A stretch of 64,000 bases of DNA. It comes from Takakia lepidozioides (lineage: Eukaryota; Streptophyta; Takakiopsida; Takakiales; Takakiaceae). The notes below the pieces were generated by a model. The model saw nothing but the letters and a program-made list of their open reading frames with translations, searched no databases and had not been told where the DNA came from. The stretch lies in contig CM060731.1 of NCBI GenBank assembly GCA_030704615.1, positions 68,924,756 to 68,988,755 of the forward strand. Reading direction: 5' to 3'. The position numbers and the translations under genes were made by a program. This document shows positions 34,401-44,178 of the stretch, piece by piece. The first letter of the stretch is position 1, and each line of letters starts with the position of its first letter.

Positions 34401-35750
34401 AAAACTGGATTAGCGCTTACTGGAGTCTGCCCTTGTTGACATGTATGCCGAATGTGGGAGCATGAACTATGCATGTCAAGTTTCAATAATATGGCAAAAT
34501 GAAATATTGTCCCTTGGAGTTCAGTGATTGCAGGATGTGCTCTGCATGGGTGCAGCAGGGATGTTTTTGAGACCTACGAGCAAATGCAACATGAAGGGGT
34601 AAGGTCGAACAGGGTCACGTTCATTTGTGTTCTCAATGCATGTTCCAAATTTGGAGCCCTGGAAAAGGACAAGCGGGTCCCTGCTGACTTTAGGAAAACT
34701 GTTGCACATTATATTAGCTTGGACACAATCAAGGCAAAAAGGTGAATGTCTGTTGGAAGCAGAAGAAAGTCAGCATAGGAACTAGTGTGATAAGTTTAGG
34801 CTGTATGATTATCCTTGCTTATAGCTGCATCCATGAGGTGAAATCATGGAAGCTTCGGACGCAGTCTTTGTGGCATTCACAAAAAATGGACAACTGAGTC
34901 GAAATGCTGCTTGTCCATGCGGCTCTGGAAAGAAGTACAAGAGGTGGGTTCTCGCTCTTTTCACAGCTCCTCTCATCTCTCTGCCCCATTCCAATGGGAG
35001 TGTTGTAAGGCGGAGAGAAGCAATGTTTCTGGCTGCTTTATCTCACACTCATACTTAAACAGATGGATTTTGTGGCTAGATGAGTCAAATTTCAAACTTA
35101 AAGCAAAGCAAGTAGTACTATCAAACATCATGTAGCCTGACAATAAGCTGGCCGTGCGGCATCTGTGGCTTGAACACTATCTTACAAGCAAAGTATGCTC
35201 CAAATATATTGCCTATCCTTTACTAGACCATGACTGGTAAAAATCTGGGGAGTTCTGTTGCAGGTGTTGTGGGAAGTCATAAGCTTGGACTTGAAACAAG
35301 GAAGTTATGCTGCACAAGCACGCACTTATGAAGAGTTTGTGCTCTGTTGTGAGGTTAGGTGGCCTCCTGCCGGTTTATCATTTTGGTCACCCACTTTCAT
35401 TCCAAAGGGACTTTGACAGATGCAACTGGGTCTTTACATCTTTACATCATCACTTCCTCTGAGCAAATGATGTGCGAAGGGGTGAAGCCCAACCGCATAA
35501 CGTTTGTTTGCATTGGCAATGCGTGTGCAAGCCTGGCAACCCTGGAAAAATGCAAAGAGGTGCATGGTGACATCGTCAAATCTAGAACTGTACCCGATGT
35601 CATTCTGAACACTGCCCTGCTGGACATGTATGTCAAATGTGGGAGCATTGAGGATGGAAAGGGAGTGTTCGACAGTATGGCTGAATGAGATGTGGTGTCG
35701 TGGAGTGCGATGATTGCAGGATATGCACAACAAGTATGCGGGACATCCGG
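34400..35750 (+). pseudogene. PPR fragments in inverted orientation, truncated by the Gypsy half-element
   Basis: Plus-strand PPR pieces: VIAGCALHGCSRDVFETYEQ and CVLNACSKFGALEKDKRV (34.52-34.74 kb), then after a gap EGVKPNRITFVCIGNACASL, EVHGDIVKSRTVPDVILNTA and LLDMYVKCGSIEDGKGVFDS ending at a TGA (35359-35688). The next repeat ([14 protein letters not shown]) is cut near 35750, where reverse transcriptase sequence begins. All other PPR pieces in the window are on the minus strand. Confidence 0.8.
34846..35282 (+). CDS. Small SEC-C motif protein or terminal exons of a SEC-C gene
   Basis: SEC-C is a short Cys-rich zinc-binding motif, often at protein C-termini (SecA, and plant OTU-domain proteases). 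Exon 1 (34846-34943, ATG start) encodes 32 residues ending NAACPCGSGKKYKR. The AG/GTGGGT donor and TTGCAG/G acceptor at 35263 join in phase to exon 2 (35264-35282), which adds CCGKS and a stop. The full motif CPCGSGKKYKRCC is thus formed only by splicing, giving a 38-residue product. Both exons lie between two PPR pieces. It may be the displaced 3' end of a larger gene rather than a free microprotein; upstream sequence offers no second conserved domain. The splice prediction is strong because the motif is completed exactly. Confidence 0.6.
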
Positions 35751-37006
35751 TGATACCGGGATCGGAACCGCCTGCCAAGACACCCTACCAGTTGAGCCAC
35801 AGGGAGTTGGTCGAGCTGAAGACTCAGCTCAAGGATCTAATGTCAAAGGGGTACATCCGGCCGAGTAAGTCACCTTACGGAGCCTCGGTGCTATTCGCAG
35901 ACAAGAAGGATGGGACGCTGCGGATGTGTGTCGATTACAGGGCTTTGAATAAGGTGACTATTAAAAACCGGTACCCTTTGCCAAGGATCGACGACCTTTT
36001 CGACCGGTTGGCAGGAGCGAAGTATTTCAGCCGGATCGACTTGCGCTCCGGCTATCATCAAATTCGGGTGGCGGAAGGAGATGAGGAGAAGACCGCGTGC
36101 AGGACAAGGTATGGTTCATATGAGTTCTTGGTGATGCCTTTTGGGCTCACCAATGCACCTGCAACCTTTAGCACGCTGATGAACAGCCTTTTTCAGGAGT
36201 GGTTGGATGACTTTGTGATCGTGTACATCGACGACATCTTGGTGTACTCGAAAACAAAGGAGGAGCACCTGGAGCACCTCAAAAGGGTGTTCCAAAAGTT
36301 GCGGGAAGGGAAGCTGTACGCCAAAGCTTCAAAGTGCGAATTCGGGGTCACGAAAGTGGAGTTCTTGGGGCATGTGATTACACAGGATGGGATCAAAATG
36401 GATGACAGAAAGGTGAGGGCGATCTTGGACTGGGAGCCTCCGACTTCGGTCCCGGGAGTGCGATCCTTCCTAGGACTCGCCTCCTATTACCGGAAGTATG
36501 TGAGAAATTTCGCCAAGATCGCGGGGCCGCTGTCGGACCTTCTGTGTAAATCCAAAGTCTGGGTATGGAACACATTTTGTGGCCAAGCTTTTACTGAATT
36601 GAAGCAGCGGATGGCGGAAGCTCCAGTCTTGAAAATCCCGGAGTTCGATCGTCCATTTGAGATTCATACAGATGCGTCGGACTTCGCGATTGGGGGTGTA
36701 CTTATGCAAGATGGACGTCCAGTGGCTTACGAAAGTAAGAAACTGAATGAAGTGGAGCGACGGTGGCCGACGCACGAAAAAGAGATGAAGGCGGTGGTGC
36801 ACTGTCTTGAGCTTTGGCGCCACTACGTTGGTTCCAACCCAGTGAAGGTGTTCACGGACAATGTTACGGTGAAGTATTTTGCCACGCAGCCCAAGTTGTC
36901 CCCAAAACAACTTAGGTGGCAAGATACTTTGGCGGTGTTTGACGTGGATATCCAATACAAATTGGGATGTGACAATGTGGTGGCCGATGCTTTAAGTAGA
37001 AAGTAG
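35750..37006 (+). CDS. Ty3/Gypsy chromovirus pol: reverse transcriptase and RNase H (5'-truncated)
   Basis: First part of the plus-strand half of the split element. The open frame begins in PPR-derived sequence (35714), and true retroelement sequence starts near 35750, at the linker after the protease. It reads through RT blocks [45 protein letters not shown] and the catalytic VYIDDIL (YIDD at 36224-36235), then RNase H with [31 protein letters not shown] and FTDN. It ends at an in-frame TAG (37004-37006) after DALSRK. The same frame continues into the integrase, so one stop separates the two parts. Protein-level conservation looks high, so the insertion is young. Confidence 0.9.
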   Translation: MIPGSEPPAKTPYQLSHRELVELKTQLKDLMSKGYIRPSKSPYGASVLFADKKDGTLRMCVDYRALNKVTIKNRYPLPRIDDLFDRLAGAKYFSRIDLRSGYHQIRVAEGDEEKTACRTRYGSYEFLVMPFGLTNAPATFSTLMNSLFQEWLDDFVIVYIDDILVYSKTKEEHLEHLKRVFQKLREGKLYAKASKCEFGVTKVEFLGHVITQDGIKMDDRKVRAILDWEPPTSVPGVRSFLGLASYYRKYVRNFAKIAGPLSDLLCKSKVWVWNTFCGQAFTELKQRMAEAPVLKIPEFDRPFEIHTDASDFAIGGVLMQDGRPVAYESKKLNEVERRWPTHEKEMKAVVHCLELWRHYVGSNPVKVFTDNVTVKYFATQPKLSPKQLRWQDTLAVFDVDIQYKLGCDNVVADALSRK

Positions 37007-38491
37007 CAGCTCCTATTGGTGTACAGGGGCGAGACGGCGCTCCAAAGGAAGATCCGGAAGGCTTGCCAGAAGGATGAGCTGGCGAAGTCCGTGATGCAGG
37101 ACTTGAGGAGGGGGGTTAAATCGCAATTCCACTTGCAAAATGGACTGCTCCTGTATAAGCAAAAGCGTCTCTACGTGCCAAAGGGAGGGATCGGAGATAG
37201 TCTCTTGAGAGAATGCCATGATAGCCCGCTTGCGGGCCACGGCGGAGCCAAGCGCACTGCGGCACTCTTGAAGAAAAAGTATTTCTGGCCCAAACTGAGG
37301 GAGGAGGCAGAGGAGTATGTCAAGACATGCACCACATGCCAACAAAACCGGAGCGAGTACAAAAAGCAAGCGGGGCTGTTACAACCCTTGCCGATTCCAG
37401 AGGGGACTTGGGAAAGCGTCTCGATGGATTTCATGACTGTTATGCCGCTGTCAAAAGGATTCGATGCAATCATGGTGGTGGTGGATAGGTTCAGTAAAAT
37501 GGGCCATTTCATCCCCACTAAGGAGACGGCAACGGTGCAAGAGACAGGGCGACTTTACTTCGCCCACGTCTTAAAGCATCATGGAGTCCCGAAGGATATT
37601 GTCTCGGACCGCGATCCAAAGTTTACGAGTAAATTTTGGAGGACACTTTGGAAGAAGATGGGGACGAGGCTGAAAATGAGCACCGCCTTCCGACCTACAA
37701 CCGACGGCCAAACGGAAAGAGTGAATTCCGTAGTGAAGCAGATCTTGCGGAATTACGTGTCGGCAGACCAATCAGACTGGGTGGAACACTTAGACGCAGT
37801 AGAGTTTTGTTATAATAACACAGAACACTCCGCAACGGGAGTTTCTCCTTTCGTATTGGTCTATGGAAAAGCACCTCTGGTGCCGACAAGTTGGGCCACC
37901 CAGGACGTTGAGGAACCGACAGTAGCGGCGGTACTGGAAGAACGCGAGCGTTTGTTGAAGCTCGCAAAGTACAACATTGCCAAAGCTAGGAAACGGTATG
38001 AAAGGCAGGCGAATCGGAAGCGGAGGGAAGTGAAGTTTGAGGCAGGCACGGAGGTCTGGTTGAACATCAAGAATTTCCGACTACCTCCGGAAGTGAGTCC
38101 GAAGTTCGTACCTCCATATGCGGGACCCTTTCGCATTCGGAAGGTTATGAATGAGGATGTATATGAATTGGAGCTGCCGGCAAACAACAAGGTGCACCCA
38201 GTATTCCATGTCTCCCTTTTGAAGCCTTACTTCAAAGATGAAGCGCGTCCGAATCGGCATCAAGTGTTGCGTCCGCCACCTATGTTGTTGGATCATGAAA
38301 ATGAACCTGAGTACGAGGTGGAGGCAGTACTTAAGTCGAGGAGGTTCAAGAACCGAGAAACGGAGTATCTCGTCAAATGGAAGGGCTATCATCATGTGGA
38401 GGCATCTTGGGTGCGTGCCTCAGAAATGAAAAACGCATCCGAGGCGATTGCAGCGTTCGAAGGGCGACCTCAAAAGCAGAAGAAGCGTTGA
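37007..38491 (+). CDS. Ty3/Gypsy chromovirus integrase with chromodomain
   Basis: Same reading frame as the RT/RNase H part, after the TAG. It contains the HHCC zinc-binding region (H near LAGHGGAKRTAALL; CTTCQQNR), the DDE core with MDFMTVMPLSKGFDAIMVV, VSDRDPKFTSKFW and TTDGQTERVN, and a GPY/F-like C-terminal region (FVPPYAGPFRI...HPVFHVSLLKPY). It ends in a chromodomain (EPEYEVEAVLKSRRF, YLVKWKGYHHVEASWV; about 38.31-38.46 kb). Chromodomain integrases guide insertion to particular chromatin and define the chromovirus branch of plant Gypsy elements. Confidence 0.92.
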   Translation, partial: QLLLVYRGETALQRKIRKACQKDELAKSVMQDLRRGVKSQFHLQNGLLLYKQKRLYVPKGGIGDSLLRECHDSPLAGHGGAKRTAALLKKKYFWPKLREEAEEYVKTCTTCQQNRSEYKKQAGLLQPLPIPEGTWESVSMDFMTVMPLSKGFDAIMVVVDRFSKMGHFIPTKETATVQETGRLYFAHVLKHHGVPKDIVSDRDPKFTSKFWRTLWKKMGTRLKMSTAFRPTTDGQTERVNSVVKQILRNYVSADQSDWVEHLDAVEFCYNNTEHSATGVSPFVLVYGKAPLVPTSWATQDVEEPTVAAVLEERERLLKLAKYNIAKARKRYERQANRKRREVKFEAGTEVWLNIKNFRLPPEVSPKFVPPYAGPFRIRKVMNEDVYELELPANNKVHPVFHVSLLKPYFKDEARPNRHQVLRPPPMLLDHENEPEYEVEAVLKSRRFKNRETEYLVKWKGYHHVEASWVRASEMKNASEAIAAFEGRPQKQKKR

Positions 38492-39397
38492 TGGGGACAT
38501 CAACCTTGGAGCGTGGGGGAGGAAATGCATGCTTAGCCCCGCTCAGCTAGCTCAGGAATCCGATTGCAAAAACTTGTATTGTACAAAAATTTGTTATAAA
38601 GGAAATGGGTTCCAAATGTTGTGTGTCATATTTTGTTTGGAATGGTGATGCATGGTGTGGTTGGCTAGTGTGTAGAATGCATGCTAGCTTACAAAAGTGG
38701 GAGAGGTAAATTGGGTTAATCGTGTGTTTGCGTAGTGCCGAAATCGGGTGACTCCCATCCAAGGGGCAAGGAAACATGCGCCTTCTTTGGGAGTTCACGT
38801 GCTAGTGCGCACCTGGCGCGTGCGCGTACTATAACTGCGTTACCGAGGTGGTTGCCTTGTAGTGCGGGCTAACGTGGAAGCTATGTGCTTCCGTTCACGT
38901 ACTATAATCGTGTAGCCTCGGGACGAAGTCGTAGTGCGGCTTCGACGTGTTCCCGTACCTCAGGCCAGCATTCCAAGATGGACCCAATTGTAGTGATTGG
39001 GGCGCACGGTTGGTTCAAGGTTATCTTCCTAGTCAAAGGGGGTTCGAGGTAAACCCTTGCGCAAAGTGATGCCAAAAGCGGCATCAGGAGCGATCGTAAG
39101 CAATGTTGTTGCAGTAAGGCGATTCGATCCTCGGGGAGGATCGTTCCTTGACCTTGAAGAAGGCTAAGAAGAGTGCACTGGGAGGAGCTTGAGAGGCTCC
39201 ACCCTTGGCCGGGACTTGGAGGAAGTCGGCCGAACTAGCTAGTGGAGAGTAGAGTCAAGTGTGGGGTTTGGTTCTTTGCCATGGGATGCCTTGGTACGGA
39301 AACAAACTCCTTGATGTGGGACGCCACAACTTGGATGTTCGTTTCTACAAAATGGACAAGTCGATGAGGACATCGACTCCCTGTTGGTAGGGGTGTG
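38492..39397 (+). other. Untranslated region between chromodomain and 3' LTR
   Basis: About 0.9 kb without coding motifs, as is common in chromoviruses. A short purine-rich GGTAGGGGTG lies directly before the LTR and may be the polypurine tract, but it is weak. Confidence 0.5.
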
Positions 39398-40124
39398 TGT
39401 CGCGGCCCTTTGCCTTGAGGGCAGGGGGTCGGGACACATGAGGGGCTGCCCCTGTGGTGGGGGCAGCGGCGGCGATAGGTATGGGGGGCTGAAGCACCCT
39501 TGAGTGCCCAAGGCACTCAGGGAAGCGGAGGCGCTCACTAGGTGGAGCCCCGCACACCGGGTTGCGGTGGGGGTGGCTCCACAAGGGGTGGTGGTAGCTT
39601 AGCGGGACTTAGTGGGGGTGGCATAGGACTCACCATGGGGGCGGAGACCTCGTGGTGGGAGTCGTGGGGAGTCTTGGGACTCATCACGGTCCATAGGGGT
39701 CGTGGTGAGTGGGCCAAGACTCACCGCGACTCATCACCGGGAGTCGAGGGTTTTCGTGGTGGTTCGCCATAAAATGGCATGGCTGGTTGTGAAACCCCCG
39801 CGGACAACTACAGAAGTATATATAGGGAGTAGTAACCTCGAGAACGGTGCAAGCCCGTTGGTGACCAAAAACTAGTGAGTAAGCGAGCGAGCCGGAAAGC
39901 GACCAAAGAGTGGGGAGCTGTTCCGGACTGCCAACTACCAAAGGGAATTCCCGCTGGTTCCAAATCGGTGGAGGGTTCTTTGGGAGAACAAAGGGGGACC
40001 GTTATGCCCCGGTGAGCAGCCGAAGCTCCAAGTTGGCCCGGCGGCCAGGTTGGGAGTCAGGCGCGCGCATCAAAGCTAGCAACTATGACCTGAATGGGAG
40101 CTTACCGAAGTGAGGTGCGCGACA
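39398..40124 (+). repeat. 3' LTR of the chromovirus, followed by TAATG
   Basis: Starts TGTCGCGGCCC and ends TGCGCGACA (727 bases), with terminal TG...CA. A TATA box (TATATATA) lies at about 39817-39824. The other LTR, at 42182-42908 in opposite orientation, is the same length and differs at only a handful of positions. The five bases after this LTR are TAATG. Confidence 0.92.
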
Positions 40125-40310
40125 TAATGGGCTACAATTAAAATATAGGGAACCTAAGCTTGAAGGGGGCAGAGTGTTTCAAATATGGTATGAGACTACA
40201 TACATAAGAACTTCAAATCTGATTGCTCGATACTCTGTTCAAATGTAAGTAGTGTTACAGTGATATAGATATTATGCAGGAGGCAGAGGAGAGCTCACTA
40301 TTTGTTTTAA
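40125..40310. other. Host flank trapped between the two half-elements
   Basis: TAATG target duplication followed by about 180 bases of unrelated sequence, ending near 40310, where the reverse complement of the gag-protease frame begins. It is the short piece of original downstream flank carried along by the inversion. Confidence 0.7.
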
Positions 40311-42170
40311 TCTTGTGGTCAACTCCTCTTCGCGGTGGCAAGCCGCTTGGTAAATCCTCCGGCATCACATCCTGGTATTTCTCCAAAATCCCCTTGATCC
40401 AATCTGGGCTCGGCTCCCCATCGCCTTCTCCCTTCACTTCTCTAATGTAAAGCAAAAACTGGGGCTCGTGTGCCTCCTCCACGGCCCACTCCCTTGCTGA
40501 CAGAAGGTTTATTCGCCCTCCCACGGATTTGGGCGTTTCCGACACTCGTAAGACCTCGCCACCATTTTCACATGGCAGCGTGACTACTCTCTTGCGGCCA
40601 TCTATGACCGCTCCGGATTTGCTCAAAAAGGTCATCCCCAAAATGAGATCCACTCCATCAATCTCGCAGATGGTGAAGTTCTCACGTCCCTCCCAACTCC
40701 CCAGTTGAAGAGGAACATCAAACGCCAACCTTGTCGCCAACTGTGGTTCTCCTTTGGCAGAACGCACCTCAATAGAGGCCCCCACGTCACTTGTCGGGAG
40801 TCCCAACTTTCGCGCCGCCGCCGGCGTCATGAAGGAGTGCGACGCTCCTGTGTCCACCAACAATGACACGTTAGTTCCGGATATTAACCCTTCCACGAAC
40901 AATAACTGACTCCCTTTACGCAGGGCGCCAGTTTCCTGATACAACTCACAAGAATAGTTGCCTACCTTGCAAGTCCTGGCAACCACCGCTTCCACCAAGC
41001 GACTGATGGTATCTTCCGACAACTTCGTGGTTGCCTGAGTCATGTTCAATTGTCGAGGTTTCGTGCACTTCTTGGCCATGTGCCCGGGCTCCCCGCAATT
41101 GAAACACACTCCATCAAAGGTCGCCTTCTGTCCGCCATAAGCCGCTCCACCCGCTTTTCCTTTCGAAGCACCGGGTGCCGCCTTGACGTGTGAAGGCCCT
41201 CCCTTTGATTTCCACGTGCCATTGTCGCTGCGTGGCCTATCCCACTTCTTTTCCGGTTGGAAGGAGTCACCTTCCCGCCGGGTCTTCTTGTGGTTCAGCT
41301 CCGTACGGCTTTGTCTCTCACCCCTAGGGACATCCGAGAAACATTTAGCCCTCTCAATTGCCTCGTTCAAAGTCTTAGGTGGCTTCTCCTCCAACTTCCG
41401 TCTGGCCCATGGGGCCAGTCCCGCCACAAAGTTGAAGACCATTTCTGGTTCTGCCATGTCCGCGACTTCGAGCAACAGCACATTGAAAGCCTGGACATAC
41501 CCCCGAATGTCATCTGTTTGCTTCAAATTCCTCATCTTGTCCCGGGCAAGCCAGGACGTGTTGAGGGGCACAAACTGTCTCTTCATCAATTCCTTGAACC
41601 CACTCCAGTTCAAGGTTTTCGGGCTTGGACCTCGGTCGTGAAGGCGTTTCTGCCACCATTGTTGAGCATAGCCCCTCAAATAGGTGGGAGCCACTTCCAC
41701 CCGATCCTCGTCACTCAACTTGGCCGCCCGGAAGTACTGCTCTAGCTCCAGGAGCCAGGTGTTGAGTGCCTTCCGATTTCGGACGCCCTCGAAGGTGCCG
41801 GGTTCCTTAGGCTTCACCTTAAACTTTGCCTTAGTGGAAGTGGCATTAGCCGCCTTCAACACGTCTTTCAACGTCCCGCCAAACTGCGCCAACAACCCTT
41901 CCCAAAAGGCTGCCGGCATGGGAGGCATCTCTTGGTTTGTCGGAGCTCTCAAGGATTCCTCGGGCTCCGACTCCTCGGATTCCTCCCGCTCTTGAGCGAC
42001 CTCGTTTTCGGAAACATGCATCGCTTCCTCAAACGGCCGCCTCGGTGACACGTCGCCCCCATCGGGCTCACCAGGATCATCATCTTTTGGGCCGGTCCGC
42101 TTTCGCTTCGGCTTGCCCGACCCCACGATGAGGCCAATCCCAAGGACGATCGCGTACTGAACTCTAAGCT
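40311..42170 (-). CDS. Ty3/Gypsy chromovirus gag and protease (3'-truncated by the inversion)
   Basis: Minus-strand half of the same insertion. The open frame spans 40255-42180; the first in-frame ATG is near 42021. Order: acidic N-terminus, gag region (LNTWLLELEQYFRAAKLSDE, YLRGYAQQWW), CCHC zinc knuckle (CFNCGEPGHMAKKC), and retropepsin with SLLVDTGASHSFMT (catalytic DTGA) and ILGMTFLSKSGAVIDG. Retroelement sequence stops near 40311, just after the linker PPRRGVDHKI that normally leads into RT; the last residues of the open frame come from flank. No internal stop or frameshift, so this half was intact when the break occurred. Confidence 0.9.
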
Positions 42171-42180
42171 CTGATACCAA
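42168..42180 (-). promoter_or_regulatory. Primer binding site, initiator tRNA-Met type
   Basis: Minus-strand TTGGTATCAGAGC begins one or two bases after the end of the 5' LTR. TGGTATCAGAGC is the classical plant retrotransposon site complementary to the 3' end of initiator tRNA-Met. It identifies the 42.2-42.9 kb LTR as the 5' LTR. Confidence 0.9.
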
Positions 42181-42181
42181 G

Positions 42182-42908
42182 TGTCGCGCACCTCACTTCG
42201 GTAAGCTCCCCTTCAGGTCATAGTTGCTAGCTTTGATGCGTGCGCCTGACTCCCAACCTGGCCGCCGGGCCAACTGGGAGCTTCGGCTGCTCACCGGGGC
42301 ATAACGGTCCCCCTTTGTTCTCCCAAAGAACCCTCCACCGATTTGGAACCAGCGGGAATTCCCTTTGGTAGTTGGCAGTCCGGAACAGCTCCCCACTCTT
42401 TGGTCGCTTTCCGGCTCGCTCGCTTACTCACTAGTTTTTGGTCACCAACGGGCTTGCACCGTTCTCGGGGTTACTACTCCCTATATATACTTCTGTAGTT
42501 GTCCGCGGGGGTTTCACAACCAGCCATGCCATTTTATGGCGAACCACCACGAAAACCCTCGACTCCCGGTGATGAGTCGCGGTGAGTCTTGGCCCACTCA
42601 CCACGACCCCTATGGACCGTGATGAGTCCCAAGACTCCCCACGACTCCCACCACGAGGTCTCCGCCCCCATGGTGAGTCCTATGCCACCCCCATTAAGTC
42701 CCGCTAAGCTACCACCACCCCTTGTGGAGCCACCCCCACCGCAACCCGGTGTGCGGGGCTCCACCTAGTGAGCGCCTCCGCTTCCCTGAGTGCCTTGGGC
42801 ACTCAAGGGTGCTTCAGCCCCCCATACTTATCGCTGCCGCTGCCCCCACCACAGGGGCAGCCCCTCATGTGTCCCGACCCCCTGCCCTCAAGGCAAAGGG
42901 CCGCGACA
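42182..42908 (-). repeat. 5' LTR of the chromovirus, preceded by TAATG
   Basis: Reverse-oriented copy of the 39398-40124 LTR, also 727 bases. In its own orientation the bases directly before it are TAATG, the same five found after the other LTR. TATA box on the minus strand at about 42482-42489. Confidence 0.92.
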
Positions 42909-42913
42909 CATTA

Positions 42914-43390
42914 TCTCATATCCAAAGACATTCCTGCATACTCATGTGGAACCCACCAGTGATCTTCATATAATTTACCTTGTGCCCAACTTGCATACGA
43001 GTTTGTTATGCGCTTGACTGTCATTCTGTTTACAATAATGTTTAAGAGAAACTTAACTAGATCAATCGTGGTGGTTTTGTTTGGACGTTGTGGGGAGATA
43101 GACCTTGTGGGGAGACAGTAACTTGGTTGCCTTTCTATGCAACAAGCGAGTAATGACCAAATTTAGTGCAACAATTTCGGAGAGATTCACAGCCCACAAA
43201 TATGGTTACAGAGTTCTTTGTAGTTGTGAATCCTTAAATTTCATGATAAGCCATCTTTAATCCCCTTCTATACGGAAAGAGGTCCAGCGAGAGAGAGGGA
43301 GAGAGAAGCCAAAAAATTGGGGACCACTGAACATGTGACCTTAGGTGAGGGTGGTTTGCTGTATTGTACATATACTTTTCAGGATATGTA
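42914..43390. other. Host flank, no gene seen
   Basis: AT-rich spacer between the 5' LTR and the enkurin-like gene's 3' end. Confidence 0.6.
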
Positions 43391-43398
43391 CATATGTA

Positions 43399-44178
43399 TT
43401 AATGGCTACCCACACTAGGGGCACTGCCGATGGAGGAGGCCGGTGCATTTTCGGAGATGAGGATGACGCGCCGAGAGAGTAATGTGATATCTTTCTCAAG
43501 GTTAAGAAGATGCTTCTCGTACTTCTCATTTCGTTTTTTCTTAGACTCCGTGTCAAGCACGAAAGACAAAGCTTGATACTCCGCATTTGTCGCTGCCCAT
43601 TTCAATTTCAAATTGTTGACAAGCTCTAGTCGTTCAGGTTCTTCAAGCTTGCGGGTACCATCATGCTTGCATTTTGCTTGCTCCTCGGGACTATCCCTCT
43701 TTTTAATATCTGCTGCTATTTGCATTCTCTTCGCTAGATATATGGGTATCTGTCCATAAGTCTTTTTATCTCTGTATCTTCTCACCACCTTCGGACATCC
43801 AGCCATGTTTGGCTTAGATTTGATCATTTCAACTGCGTTCACTGTTATCCAATTGTTGCTGCTCTTGAGCCCATGCCGTGGTGGTTTCAACAAAATAGCA
43901 TGTTTTTGCTTTGATTTAGTCGAGCATCTGTCCACCCCACAAGTGAGCCGAGGCTCCTTAGCGTGTTTTCTCAGAAACTTGCTTGTCAGAGGCTTTAAAG
44001 AGCCTGTCTGGTGGCCAAATGTGACCGCCACCTTCTCTTTCATCATCTGTTTCATCCGATTTATGAGCTTATTGACCAATCTCGCTCTTCTCTGTGTGGG
44101 TGTCGGAGGGGGTGTCTTAGGCTTGAGTATTACAGGAGGCTTGATAAGATCATATATGCTCTCTTTGGATTCCCACAT
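43399..44178 (-). CDS. ENKUR: Enkurin-like axonemal protein
   Basis: Enkurin is a calmodulin-binding protein of motile cilia and sperm flagella. The single uninterrupted frame encodes 259 residues, almost the size of animal enkurin (about 256). The N-terminus MWESKESIYDLIKPP resembles the family start. A Pro-rich KPKTPPPTPTQRR follows, then TSKFLRKHAKEP. The C-terminal enkurin domain reads YGQIPIYLAKRMQIAADIKK, EEPERLELVNNLKLKWAATN, EYQALSFVLDTESKKKRNEK and ends in a coiled region LLNLEKDITLLSRRVILI. The ATG at 44178 is the natural start. No intron is needed. Presence of this gene argues for flagellate sperm in the organism. The identification rests on motif pattern, not on a search. Confidence 0.75.
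   Translation of the reverse strand: MWESKESIYDLIKPPVILKPKTPPPTPTQRRARLVNKLINRMKQMMKEKVAVTFGHQTGSLKPLTSKFLRKHAKEPRLTCGVDRCSTKSKQKHAILLKPPRHGLKSSNNWITVNAVEMIKSKPNMAGCPKVVRRYRDKKTYGQIPIYLAKRMQIAADIKKRDSPEEQAKCKHDGTRKLEEPERLELVNNLKLKWAATNAEYQALSFVLDTESKKKRNEKYEKHLLNLEKDITLLSRRVILISENAPASSIGSAPSVGSH

Noticed and set aside
41183..41745. Plus-strand frames opposite gag-protease
   Set aside because: Antisense shadows of the gag-protease frame, which carries the zinc knuckle and protease motifs.
39398..42908. Two independent LTR insertions or a solo-LTR pair
   Set aside because: Each half carries the complementary part of one coding region, the LTRs are nearly identical and the same TAATG sits on both outer edges.
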